Shown: positions 46,086-57,610 of the stretch, piece after piece
How the letters are laid out: every line of letters begins with the position of its first letter
How positions within the stretch are numbered: the first letter of the stretch is position 1
From: Lepas anatifera
Lineage: Eukaryota > Arthropoda > Thecostraca > Lepadidae
Assembly (NCBI GenBank): GCA_034440635.1
Contig: JAOTON010001056.1
Span: forward strand, 29,311-93,310
Length of the DNA stretch: 64,000 nt
Reading direction: 5' to 3'
Position numbers and translations under genes: made by a program
Notes under the pieces: model-generated
Databases searched by the model: none
Seen by the model: only the letters and a program-made list of their open reading frames with translations
What the model was told of the DNA's origin: nothing

Positions 46086-47774
46086 TAGATTGTCAGGGAC
46101 TGGTAGCATGGAAACAATTTTTTTAGGAAAGTAATTGAAAGGCTACATGTTTCATTATCGATTATCAGTATTAGTGTCAAAGAAAATTACAAGGTTGCAG
46201 AAAACTGTTCTGAGACACATTATTTGCTGAATACAACAGACCGACGAAATGAAGCAGGGTAAAGGACGGGGTCATATAAATAAAAATATCGCGCTGCGAT
46301 TGTCGTCACAAAATTGTTTGGTAGACCTAGCCAGAGGAGTGCAGCCAAATAAGCTGGTTTTCTCTCGCTCGCTCTCTCTTACGGTTCGTCGTCTGGTGGC
46401 CTTCGCGGGGGGAGCTCTGTGTCAGTTCCGTCACCCATCTGCTCCACTGTTTGCCGAGAATAGCGTCCAGTAATTAGCTGTAGAATGAGCCGCGATCGAC
46501 GCGCGCCCTGAGTGACACTTCCATTTGGCCCCATCCTATGCACCGCCCAGGCCGAAAATATACCAACCCGCCTCCGTTCGGCAATCAGATATGAAAATCT
46601 AAGCGGTCACAGTTGGTCTTTATTAAAGTGCGGTGGAGCCGGGGGAGGAGAGGGGGCGGGGGCGGTGGAAGGCGGCTGCCACGCCAAGCCGTGTCACTCG
46701 GACGATGCCGGGCTTAATTTCATTTCTGGCCAACTTAATTCATCAGAGCTGTCTGCAGAATCGGCGCCGTTGGCGGCCCGGCGGTAGCAGAGCGCCGCTG
46801 AATTATGAAAGTTTGTACTCGAGATTGCTGTGATTACAATATGCCACAAAGTTTGCTTTAATGGCGGCGCGATGGCGGGGTATTACCTCGCCGGCGTCAA
46901 ACCCGTCTCAGTCCGACAGCTTGTGATTGGCTGCGCGAGGGCACAGAAAGTGGATCCCTGTAAAATAGACAACAGGCTCATCGCAACGCTTAGAAATGGA
47001 GATGTTTGAAAGTTGGGGGTTTGGATCGAATAAACAGATGTTTCAAAACAAGAGTAGGCGTTAGTCAGGGATATCAATATCATAGGCTATGTCTGAAACA
47101 GACTGACTCTGGCCGGCTCTGGCCGACTGGCCGAAGGCGTTCCTCCAGAGTCGTTGACCAGGCGTGTGCGTTTGGACCAGTGACCGCTGCGGCGGCGGGT
47201 GGCAGACAGATTACCGACCATGTCACCTCCGGGGTCCGCCCTCCAATCTGTCCGTCTGTCGGCTCTGCCGCGGTGGGGCTGTCGCCGCAATATGGCCGCG
47301 CCACTGCCGCCGTCGCCGACGCCGCTGATGCGAAAACAATCGGCGGCCCGTCAGGCTGGCCGCGCGCCTGGACGCCGCCGTTGGTGCCGTCTGCTGAGAC
47401 GTGACTGGCTTCATGACACGATGCCCGAAATACGCCGCATACTGCCGCCGCGCGGCTGCAATTCGCCGGAGGCGTCGGCTCGGCGGCGGCGGCGGCTGCA
47501 GCGGAAATCCCCAGAGATCAGCAGCGACGCCGCGCCGCCTCACACATTTTCAATCTAATAATCCCTAATTACTGACTCGGAATTCTGGGCGATGCCTCGG
47601 TCGTATTGAACGCGCTTTCGATGGGTTCGTTAGCGGCCGGCATCAGAGACATCCATCATTTTCGCCGTGTGATTTCCGTTATTTCTAATTCCAGCGGGTG
47701 GACGGGCGCGCGGGTAAAAGCCGACCGCGTCGTCTTATCTACGCGGTGGGCTGGTGGTGCGTTTTGCCCGGCTG
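46086..47774. promoter_or_regulatory. long CpG-rich domain, possible cis-regulatory DNA
   Basis: From about 46420 to 47560 the sequence is CpG-dense with embedded homeodomain-type cores (gtaattagc near 46470, gcttaatttcatt near 46712, gctgaattatg near 46797). Many frames are open on both strands because of the composition, with no recognisable domain. Position between pb and the expected Hox3 makes an enhancer or an unseen promoter plausible; this is inference. Confidence 0.35.
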
Positions 47775-48117
47775 TCATTTATTATTCTTCATGTGAGGGT
47801 GCTGCTGCTGCTCCACGACAAAATTCAGTCCGGGCTCAGCCGAGTGGTGCAGATAGTGGTATTTGGAGGAGACGGGATATCTGGGGTTAGGTGTGTGATA
47901 CGTGGCTGGTGGTGGCTCAGGTGAGCTCTGAGGAGTCTCACGGCGTGCGATATAAGATCTGCTCTGGTGGGATGACGCGGCTATGGCCGCTGGTTCCGAC
48001 TGAGAGGCCTGCTGCTGTCGTTGGTGCACGTATACGGCAGCGCTGGTCATCTGGTATACGGGAATGTCACTGCTGGTAACGCGGTGATTTGATACCGTGG
48101 GATACGGGCAGTGTCTG
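47775..48117 (-). CDS. candidate terminal exon of unknown gene
   Basis: A minus-strand frame stays open for over 170 codons up to a stop at 47777-47775. Its downstream part is Pro-, Gln-, Ser- and Tyr-rich (QRQQQASQSEPAAIAASSHQ, later SPEPPPATYHTPNPRYPVSS and YHYLHH), as in the C-terminal tails of many transcription factors, Hox proteins included. A possible acceptor CATTTAG ends at 48118, with a TTAAC branch-like string upstream, and AATAAA overlaps the stop region. It lies on the same strand as pb and upstream of it, where Hox3 would be expected. No homeodomain or hexapeptide is present, and I do not recognise the protein. Composition alone could give such a frame in CpG-rich DNA. Confidence 0.28.
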
Positions 48118-48299
48118 CTAAATGTCCGTGAAATGTGAGTTAATGGTGGTTTAACGTAGAGGAGCAGCCTGCTCTTCTTCTTGCAAACTAGGTCAAAACG
48201 GTGCTGGACGAGATTAGACTTATCGAGTGAGGGTACACTGTGCAATGATTTTGTTTGAAAATTCCGTCGCAGAAAATGTGCAGTAATTTTCTTTTGCAA

Positions 48300-49670
48300 A
48301 GCGTTAAGCTAAAAGTGTAAACTCGGTGTCTTGCTGTCTTTAACCCCTCACCAGGGAAAAATTGCTAGTGAAAATGGTTGTGTAGAAGCATTATCGGAGG
48401 ACATGTGTTTTGAAATACTTTTCAACTTAGGTAATCGACAGTTTTTTCTTTTGCCGTAGCTTTTAGAACAAATAACTCTCGTTTCCCTTTTACTTTCTAA
48501 TATTAAATGCATCGACAAAAATGCATTTGCATCATGCAGTTGTTATGCCATTGCTTCAAAACTTTTAACTGCACTATTATCAGGATCATACTTAGTGATT
48601 TGCCTACATGGCTGGGGTACAGCTGTAGGATTTGATCTGTCTATTGTCCCGATGGGTTTCTTTTAACCTGCTTTGTGAGAAAGGTTATTTATGAAAAACT
48701 GTTTCGAGCCAACTGTGTTCGGAGTTCGGAGTATCTTAGATCGTAAGAGCCCAGGCAGTGCCGGGTTGATGTGATATTGATGAAAATGACAAATCATGTT
48801 CATTTTCGGTCAGGATATGATTATCTCTTTTGGGGCAAAAATGTGTTTGAAGTGGCTAAAAACAGTATCTTTTAACGAGACTAACTGAATCATATCTATA
48901 TTTGCATACATGGCTTAGTTTTTATCATATATAAAGATAAAGAATAACAATATTTGCATACATCAGGCATGTCCGTGTTAAGTGCTGTGTGGACATTGCT
49001 TTAAAGCGTGTTTTCACAGGGGATATTTTCCCTCTTAAGCGTTTCAGCACCACGACCCACCCACACACTCCTGCATTTATCCATGTAAACCATGGAATGT
49101 GTATCTAGAGGGAACTTCCTAGCATCGCAATAGTCACATTTTTACTGAGTTCCAATTCTTACCGAATCCTCGAGGAGCACTAATATAATGACTGTCGTTG
49201 CCATTTGTTCATTACGATGGGTGCGCTCCGGACAATTATTACTTTAGAAGTGTTTTTTACGAGTGATTTTACGAGGGTGTGTGTTTCAAAAGCCGTATTG
49301 AAAAGTTGTCAATCTTATTTTACCAGAGGGGTGCCCATGGAGTCAAATGGTATCATGCAGCTAACAAAGGAAAGGCGGCCACAAGAAAGGACACCGAGGA
49401 ACGGGGCGCCCTTCCCTGAGCCACATCCTGAAGGGAATCTTAAAACGCATATTCCGCAAAGTATTAGCATGTTAAGGCATTTGGTCATCAATATAGGTCT
49501 TCAAATGTTTAGGCACGGTACAGTAAACTCACTTCTTTCGTTTGCATGGTTTTGCTGACCTGTATGTGCTAGATCAGCTTCGTTCTTCCCCTCCTCCCTC
49601 ATGAACACTGTCACTGCCAATGGGGAGCCAAAGCTGTCCTCGGGGATGACATCTTTCACGCTTATATTTG
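48300..49670. other. intergenic DNA, nothing recognised
   Basis: AT-rich. A 117-codon plus-strand frame at 49205-49558 has no domain features. A gcatacat-containing duplication (near 48905 and 48955) is short. Confidence 0.3.
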
Positions 49671-50200
49671 CCATCATTTGCTATCTTTTAGACGTCCCGT
49701 GCGTGGGTCTCTACCCACCACTGTGACCATCGCAATCGTCGTCATCGGCGGCGCCCAGCGGGGGGAACCGTCGGCAGCGTCGGCGGCAGCGCGCTCTGTT
49801 GCAGCACACCTCATTTGCGGCATTGTGCTGGTCGTCCGGCCGCGCGGCGCGGCGTCGCATCGCCGCCGCCGCCGAGTATGTGTCGTCGCTCTCATCTGCG
49901 TCTGCGGCGACCCTTCTGCTGGGGCTCCTCCCGCCGCGTGATGGAGCACGCCGCGTCGGAGGCGACGCGGCGGCCAGAACGTCGCTGCCGTCGGCGTGGA
50001 CACGGTCGGCAGCGCGGGTCCGCACGCGCCGGAGATGGAGACGCGACACGGGGAGATCGACGCGCCAGTCAGCCCCGCCCCGCGCGCCGCCGGCCGCGAC
50101 GCCGGACAGCCGCAGAAATGGTCATTCGTCAGACCGCCAGATGTAACGTCTGAGAGCGTGGCTTCTGGGTCTGTTTGTTGTTTCAGCACTCGTTGCATGT
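49671..50200. promoter_or_regulatory. CpG-rich block with frames open on both strands
   Basis: Dense CpG with Arg/Ala-rich translations in most frames, typical of composition and not of coding. Discrete borders against AT-rich flanks suggest a CpG island; function unknown. Confidence 0.3.
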
Positions 50201-50535
50201 CAGTGCTCTAAACATGCCTTTGTTCGATTATGTATCGACTAGTTCTTAGTACTGAGCTGAGAGAAAACTCAAATCGGATGGATAAATATATTCGCATGCT
50301 ATTTTCATTGACACACGAGCTATCAAAGTCCCGAAAAACATACTACGTGCTGATAGCTTCGTATTTAGGCTGAGAACTGGGCTCTATCCTATCCCCTATT
50401 TATCTATCTTGTCTCCTTCAAATTGATGATTATTATCGGTTCCTCACATTTATCATTGATACACATTTTTGGAAATTTTGTCGATTTCACATATTCTCAC
50501 GTTCGATCCCGTTTGAACTATGGGGGGGGAGGGGG
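50201..50535. other. intergenic DNA, nothing recognised
   Basis: AT-rich spacer before a SINE. No gene was recognised. Confidence 0.3.
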
Positions 50536-50539
50536 AGGG

Positions 50540-50732
50540 GCGGCGGACGTTGGTGTAGTTGTCAGCAGGCTCACTTTCTACGTGGCCAACCCGGGTTCAA
50601 GGCCCGACGGATTCCCTGAACAAAGAGTAATCTGGCTCTCGAGAAATCCTAGCAACAGGGAAAGAGTTAGTGACGCCATATGACCCTGACAGTTGGTGCA
50701 TCGATAAGTCACATAAATTATTACTGACTCTG
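50540..50732 (+). mobile_element. tRNA-derived SINE, second head type (copy D)
   Basis: Head gttggtgtagttgtcagc and B-box cccgggttcaaggcccgac, tail gtgacgccatatgaccctga then cagttggtgcatcgataag. It has the same head type as 23447 and the same tail as all four SINEs. More diverged than copy B. Confidence 0.7.
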
Positions 50733-50948
50733 ACGGAAGTGTGAAGTCAGGATTTTTTTCACAGTCTGGGGTGCTTGGGTCTGCCAAAATTTGTTTAACC
50801 TGCGCCCAATTAGTAGTAGTGCTTTTGCACCTCCCGGTCATTCCAATGTGGCCTAAAAACAGCGCTGCTGTATATAACAGAGCCGTCCTTTGTCCTTTGT
50901 TTCTATGGTTCCTCCAAAGGTCAAGTAAGTTTAGGTCATGTCAGGCCT

Positions 50949-51195
50949 CATAGGCGGATCCTGGGGAAGAAAGACAAGGGCGGCAATGGGGCACTTCCAC
51001 CGATCGACTTTCGGCGCCCACTAAAATGGTTATGGTGGCCCCTGAAAAGTCGATTCCCAACTCCCCCCTCCTCCATGATACGAGTTTTGGCACCCCACGA
51101 TAGGATTTGGCGCCCGTCTGATATGTTTTGCTTTCTAAATGTGGCGCTCTAATGGTCCGGATGGCATCCCCATCACAATGCTGGATCCGCATATT
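50949..51195. mobile_element. hAT-type MITE of the gcgccccctgaaa family
   Basis: The left end is CATAGGCGGATCCTGGGG and the right end GCTGGATCCGCATATT. Flanks tcaggcct and tcagacca agree at 6 of 8. Interior blocks cggcgcccactaaaatggt, ggcgcccgtctgatatgttt and cgatcgactttc parallel 24411-24681. Confidence 0.62.
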
Positions 51196-51222
51196 TCAGA
51201 CCAGGTCAAGAGCCCAGGTTAA

Positions 51223-52960
51223 CACCCGCACTGGAGGGGGTCCGGCACTAAACCCCACCGGGAGGGGGGGGCTGGCCCCCCTCCGTAAAAACTAGGAAAG
51301 AAAAGAAGAAAAAAACGTCACTTTGTGGGGGGGGGGGGGTTGGGATAATTTTTTATTTAACAAATTTTTTTTACTCAAGTTCAAAATTTTCTAAAAAAAA
51401 AAAAGAGTATAAAAAATAAAAAAACCTGGATGGTTTTAATTAATAAAAAAATAGATTATAAAGGAAAAAAAAAAGGAAAAAAAAAAAAAAGACAAAAAAG
51501 ATAAAAAAAAAATAAAAATGGTTTCCCCTTTTTTTTAATTTTTTTTTTTTTTAATTTTCATTTTATTTTACTTTTTAGTATTTTATTTTTTTTTTACTTT
51601 TTAAATAAAATTTAAAAAAATTTTTAGTTAAGGGGTAACAGTAATTTAAATTTCCCTAACCTTATCACCTTTACTTTTACCTTGTTTTTCTTCCTTTTAA
51701 TCCCCCCCCTTACTTAATAAAAAAAAAAAAAATAAACTCCATAGGCCCCACACTCAGTAGGCCCCGCGCTAAGGAAGTTTTAAAATTAAAATAAACACTT
51801 AAACCTTTACCCTTTCACCTTTTTCTTGACTTTTTAATTTAATAACCTTAACTTAAAATTTTTTCTTTATAAATTTACCTCTAACCCTCCCCCCTCAACC
51901 CAAACTTAATGGTCCCACCCCGCCGTTACTGATACCTCAAAATGAAATTCTAACCTTAAAATTCTAAAAATTTTAAAAATTTTTTTCTAATTTTAAAATA
52001 TTAAAAACACTTAAAAATTTTAAAAACTTTTTAATTTTGCTAATTTTCGTTTTTCCGGTTTCCCCCTCCCCCCCCCCCTCGGGAGGAGGGGGGGGGCGCG
52101 GCCGGGCCCCCCGCCGTTAAACCCGCACTGAGGGGGGCTGGGCCCAACCGCGGACCGGGGGGGGGCCGCAAGCCCCCCCCAACATCTCGGAAAAAAAAAG
52201 GGGTAAAAAAAAAACCCGGGGGGGGGGGGGGGGGGGGGTATTGATTAACAATTAAAAAAAAACTTTTTCTTAACCCAAAATATAAATTTTAAATTAAAGT
52301 AAAATAATAAAATAAAATATTAACCTTGTTGTATTGATTAATAAAAAAAATAATTAGAAAAAAAAAGGGGAAAAAGAAAAAAAAGAAAAAAAAGGAGAAA
52401 AGGGGAAAAAAAAAAAAAGACTCAAACAAATTAAATTTAATTTTAATTAAATTATATTTAATTAAACTTAATTTTAAACAAATTAATAAAAATAATACTA
52501 ACTATTTACCCAAAAACTGTTTTCCCCGTTAAAAAAGAACTTTTTCCCAACAACTCCTAAACCACCTTTTCCCCAAACCTTTATTTTGGCCCTTACCCTA
52601 ACCTATACATAAGAACAAAACAAAAAACACAAAACAAAATTAAACTCACCCGGGGGGGGCGGGGAGGGTCAACGAGCAAAAAAAAACAAAAACCAAAACC
52701 TAAAAATTAACTCCTCCCTTTACCTTTAACTTAAACACCACATACTTAAAAAAAAACCTTTAAATAAACTCACCCCTCTCTCCCCTTTATACCAAAAAAA
52801 CCAAACCCCCCCGCTTCCCGCCATAAAAAACGCCAAAAAAAAAAGTCTAAAAAAAAAAAAAAAAAAAAAAAAATCCATTAATAATAAAAAAATTTTCCCC
52901 AACCACCCCAAAAAAAAAACACCAAAAAAAACCAAAATTACTTTTTCCCCCCCCAGCCCA
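51223..52960. other. homopolymer-rich, low-trust sequence; two corrupted TTAA-type element copies
   Basis: TTAA (51219-51222) followed by CACCCGCACTGGAGGGGG is a normal element start. Soon after, the text degenerates into runs of A, T, C and G over about 1.7 kb, quite unlike any neighbour. At 52117 TTAA plus an altered version of the same start (acccgcactgaggggggctg) recurs, so two copies seem to lie in tandem. Normal texture returns near 52960. This looks like unpolished long-read consensus; frames inside it (for example 52974-52726, minus) are meaningless. Confidence 0.7.
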
Positions 52961-53780
52961 GTGATGTACTTCAAAAATAATTCAAGCTTGTGTTGTTTCT
53001 ACAAATTTCAACTGAATAATCTAAAACTCAGTTTCTGTCATGAGAGCGACTCGGAGAAAAAGGTATTCTATTCGGGATTTGTCATGTATATGACCTAAGG
53101 TAAGTCGAAATTCGGGACCTCCCCATTGTGGGGTTATGGGAGAATTTGAAAATGTATGTATTTTAGTACAACAGGCCTCAGGTCAAATTAAGAATTTCAG
53201 CTTCCACAGATCGGAGCCAGTTCCTGAGGCATAACGTTGATATGGTACTTTGATAGGTCATCTGAGGTTAGGTAAGCAGATTGAGATACTTCAGCTGAAT
53301 TACGATAGAGCATTCATTATCTGCCATTGGGTTTGAATTATGACTTCAAATCGTTTCATCTACATCGTGACAACACTGTGGATCATTTTTGTGACACAAA
53401 GTTGGGACAGCTTTTGAATGGGATATCAATTTTCATGATTCGATTTGTATTTGCAGAAGGATTACAATGGTGTGTCAATTATCATGCTATGAATTATGGC
53501 TCAGATTGAAGCTGTGATTGTGTTTTGAACTGAGAAGCTCAATTATTGGTCCTGCTTCACTATGACCAATAATTTCATTTATTTTACCTACCGTATTATC
53601 TTTATTTTGATGAAGGGCTGTGCCGAGATTTACGATCCCAATGTATCAGCTTTATTTTGCATTCAGTATTCGAGGAGGCAGGCTATCAAACATCTTGTCA
53701 ACTTAGATAGATTGCATACTGAATATGTGAATCCGTGGGCCGTCACCACATGATTTTTCCTCATGATTTTTCCTATGAGA
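52961..53780. repeat. diverged relative of the inverted-repeat element family
   Basis: Blocks such as catgtatatgacctaagg, acctccccat and gaaggattacaatggtgtgt parallel the arms at 44296-44951 and 45349-46006 in the same order. It is a third, older copy. Borders were not resolved because its left side runs into the corrupted region. Confidence 0.5.
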
Positions 53781-54455
53781 CACGGACTCCGGACTGACAT
53801 AAAGGAGGGAGGGTGGGAGGTGAATTTGAGCATATTCACTGTCTCTGAAAACTACGAACAATGTGCCTCACCAACATTTTTTTGTAGCTTCACGCAAATA
53901 ATTGGGAGTACGTGTGAAAAACCTGGATCAGATCCAAAATTTTGGGGGACGTGCCCCTGATTTGTGATTTTGGGGGACGTTTCTCACAACCCCCTCCCTC
54001 TCCCGCTTTTGACACACATGGTGAACCCCAATATATTATCCAATCCTCGCACGTGATCGGAACCACGCCTTGTCCACTAAATCCATAGGGGAGAAATTGT
54101 AACATTAATTGAAACAGTTGATGGTGATTGGTGAACATATTATTCAAGCTTTCCGGTGATATTTGTGACCAAAATGTCGCTGAATGAGGCCGGGTGATCT
54201 AGTGGCTTCATAATAAGAGGCGTGGATTCGATCCTCGTGACAGGGAACAAAGTTTCGCCTCAAACCTGGGCTGGGGGACAAAAAGGCTCCTGGAACGCTT
54301 TATAACGTCAAATCATTTGAAAAATACTATGCAAACGTTTCTCATTCTGGTGACAAGTTCAAATTTGTTGAAACTACGATCGACGGCTGAATAGGTATCA
54401 CTAGACCACTCAGTCAAAGTGGGAACCTGGCGATCTACTGGGACCACTGATTAAC
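53781..54455. other. intergenic DNA with a tRNA-like relic at about 54190-54250
   Basis: gggtgatctagtggcttc and gtggattcgatcctcg have A- and B-box spacing like a tRNA or SINE head, but nothing else of a tRNA fold or SINE tail was recognised. The rest is featureless. Confidence 0.35.
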
Positions 54456-54462
54456 AAGTTAA

Positions 54463-55115
54463 AGGGAATTTCGCACCTTTAGAACGTGGTCTTAACAGGT
54501 ACTCAATATATAATTTTGCTTGAAACTCAAAATTTCCCCAGAGAAAAGCTAAAAACCTAGCTGATATGTACCCAAAATGTACCCAAGCGGCCGGCCACAG
54601 TCGTAAGCTGTTGGTGTGACGACATGCTGACGTCACGGTGAGTAGTCAGCCAATTGAAGCCCTTGAAGCCTATTGAATGTGGTAGTAATTGCCAGATCGT
54701 GAAGTCATCCACAGAAAACAAAGTTTATTCACTGTCGTCGAAAAAAGGGGGTTCAGGGTGGTCTGGCCCCCACTTTTTGGCCCAAAATTTTCTGATCTCA
54801 GTCAAAATGGAAGAAAACCTTCAATTTTTATAACCAGTGGGTGCGGGAGGCAGCGAGGAGCCCAAATCTGAACAGTTTTTGGTCCTATCGTGGAAAGTAT
54901 TTTGTCAGCATCAGGTTGAAGTTTAGCTGGCCCCCTCACTTTTTTCCGGTGGCGATGCTTATGACTTATTTCTTACCCTAGAGAAGAATTTTGAAAATCA
55001 TAACATTAAGCTTATTGTGCATTTTTTCAGAAAAAATGGCCGTTTTCATGATTTTCGGCTGAAAATACCTCTAATTACACTAAATTCCGGGATTCGACCA
55101 ACGTACCTCATTTCT
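54463..55115. mobile_element. TTAA-flanked TGGCAC-end element carrying a nested MITE
   Basis: TTAA lies at 54459-54462 and 55116-55119. The left end is AGGGAATTTCGCACCTTT and the right end CGTACCTCATTTCT. The body aligns with 36902-37299 (ctgacgtcacggtgagta, tcagccaattgaagcccttg) except for the hAT MITE at 54730-54963, which is absent there. Confidence 0.78.
54730..54963 (+). mobile_element. hAT-type MITE nested in the TTAA element
   Basis: It runs from CACTGTCGTCGAAAAAAGGG to GGTGGCGATGCTTATG, homologous to 40356-40589 in opposite orientation. The empty site survives at 37147-37170 (gtttatttttcaccctag), fixing the insertion point. The flanking octamers are decayed (5 of 8). Confidence 0.78.
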
Positions 55116-55119
55116 TTAA

Positions 55120-55823
55120 GTAAACACCAAAGTTTTTCTTAAATGTAAATTGTATCGATAACAACATTTGTAATTCATCCCTCGGCCTCAAAGGTTGCGT
55201 CACTAAGAGACTGGCTTTTCCAGCGTGAGATTCAGAGGACAATGCTGGCCAAATGGGAACTGAACAGTCTTCGCGGAGCAATGCTTTCAGCACGTTGTCA
55301 CAGGTACTTGCTATCACATTCCGCTTCCGTCACTGGTTGAGTCTAATCTGTGTGTCTTGGCGCGGCTCCCTGCCGCTGGTATCAGGAATGGTTGCACCTT
55401 GATGATGCTGGGTGCCTCAGTCGCCGCTGCCGACGGTTGCAGTCGCGGCAACGACAGTGGATGTGAAGAGTTTATGTTGATGCGATGAAAAAAGCGTCGG
55501 CGCCGACCCCGCTCATCCATCAGGGCGGTGACAATGCGTGGCGCGCGGCCGGTCCCAGCGCTCACTGGCCTCAGAGCTGGCCGCTGGCGATGCCAAAAGT
55601 CCGCCTCAGGCAAACACCAAACCCCAGAATCTGGTACGTGTGGTAAAATGGGGCGTACGGAAGCCGGGTATGTTTGTAACATCAGTTTCTTTTTCTCCGC
55701 AATGTGCAAAGGCAGGATACAATCTAGCCTGCTTTGTGTAGGACTTAGAATATATTTTAAGGGAGAAACGGTTTCCTAGCCTATTTCCAGTTTTTTTTAA
55801 AAAGAAGCTAAGAGTTCTGTTTG

Positions 55824-55860
<37 letters not shown>

Positions 55861-56180
55861 TCTGATAAATGATATACAGCAACACAGGCTCGGAAAATGT
55901 TTTAGGTACTTCTAAACCAACACATAGGCTAGGTATAAAGTCCCAAACTTCCATATTTCTATTGATCCTAAACTTCAATCTAACGGTTTCGATTTTGGAA
56001 CTTTTGGTTAGGTGTATATCTTACTAATACACACATCTTATTACATTACTTAACATCAACCACATTTTGGCCGTCTGTCTGAGTACATTAATGTTTCCAT
56101 ACAATGTGCGGATATCCACGTAAGCTTTATGTTTGGATTATATCCGCAAACTTCGTTATACAAAGTAGCCCACTACGGAC
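55120..56180. other. intergenic DNA with a GC-rich patch at about 55340-55640
   Basis: Overlapping frames on both strands in the GC-rich patch have no recognised domain. The flanks are AT-rich. No transposon ends were identified. Confidence 0.3.
55827..55855. repeat. (TA)n microsatellite
   Basis: About 14 AT units. Confidence 0.9.
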
Positions 56181-57610
56181 CGACCCACCCTGAGGAGCAA
56201 ATGTGATGAACCCATCAGCGTTTGACGTTCCGGCACCGACGGCCCCGCCGGGAGTTTTTCGGCGCCGATTTCGACGGCTGTCAGCGCGAGGCTGGCGTCC
56301 TTGGCTGACTGAGGGCGGCCCGGCCGGCCGATCGGCGGCCGGTGGGACTCCTTTACTTGACCTCGCGTCATCCATCATCGCCCCGTGACAGAGAGACGAG
56401 AGAAATACTCGGCCGCGAGTGTGGTGACGCGAGTACTGCGCGGTGGGCTCTGGGGCCAGACACCAATACGTCACCATGTGTGAGGCTCTCTTCAGTCGAC
56501 ATCATGTACTGGCATAGACTGGCCGATGCAACCGACCTCATGGTGTTGCCTGCTTTCATTCCCGATTTATTCAAACCGTGTTGAACTATCCGAAATTAGG
56601 TATTTGGTAGCTGCTTTCACTCGTGTTTTCGCGCAACACAACATTGTCAAAGCCCGCTACCTTTATAGATGCTTTAGACCGGCGGCTTTGTGCGACCAAG
56701 CGCAGTCTTAATCTTTGAGCCGGCAAGCTATACGAATCCCACTGGTGGAGCAGCCGCATGATCAAAGAGACGAGCATGAATTGGCACTGTGGCCGGTTTA
56801 TAATTTATCAGGCGGTGGTTTTATTTACCGCCCGGCTGATTGCCAGTCCCTGGTGACGTGATTGATGAACTGTGGCCGGCCGGTCTGCCGCGCGAGCGCC
56901 CGCAGCCAGCCCCAAAGACAAAAAACACCCGGCCGCAAGACACCAGCAGCCTTTGAAGCTCCTTCCTCTGGCAGCCGCCGGATAAAGACAATGTTATGAG
57001 ATGGTCTCCCCGCTTGATGGGATTAGCCGGCGACAATTTATCTTCCGTTGGGCATGGGCTGCAGCGGTTCGCCTCTAGCTTACTGAACAAATGACTGCAA
57101 TGGCATGCGTTATCTCTGCCTGGCTTTAGGGCTCCAGCGGGAAGAGTCGGTGCTGTCGCTAGTTCTTGCGTGAGCGGTGTTTCAGAAGTCGTCGCCAACG
57201 AGCGAATCCCGCGGCGTCGGCACACTCCGGCAATTGGCCCCCGGCGCGTGGCAATAGGCCTGCCGACCACCGTCGAGACGCTGCTCAGAAGATGGGTACA
57301 CACAGCTGGCTAGTGAAGCCGCGATGAAAGCCGTCATCGCGAGATCGCCGCCGATACAGCACTGCTGTGAAACAGGTGATTAATCCCATGTCGCACGCCC
57401 GCCGAACCGGGCCGCCGCTCATGAAAAATGAGACAACGTGTTTAGAAACATGACGAGTGTCGTGGCTGATTATTGTAGCCCGGGCGGTATACGGCGGCTG
57501 ATAAATGGCTGTGGTTCACCTGGCTGCTTAAACAGCGCTGAAAAACAGCGGGGGAAGCCGCTGCGCTCAGCTTCCCGCTGTGCGAAACAGCGGAGCTAAC
57601 TGAGGGTGTG
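56181..57610. promoter_or_regulatory. CpG-rich domain with AT-rich homeodomain-type sites
   Basis: GC-rich sequence is punctuated by short AT-rich cores: tttataatttatc (56799-56811), gttttatttacc (56818-56829), gtgattgatgaac (56859-56871), gtgattaatccc (57378-57389) and gctgattattg (57465-57475). Frames on both strands (for example 57303-56821, minus) show no domain. The mixture is common in developmental enhancers near Hox genes; the function here is inferred. Confidence 0.35.

Noticed and set aside
49674..50198. 174-codon minus-strand frame in a CpG island
   Set aside because: Opposite-strand and alternative frames are equally open; Arg/Ala/Pro-rich composition without domains is expected from GC-rich DNA.
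52726..52974. Phe-rich minus-strand frame
   Set aside because: It lies in the homopolymer-corrupted region; translation of poly-A runs.
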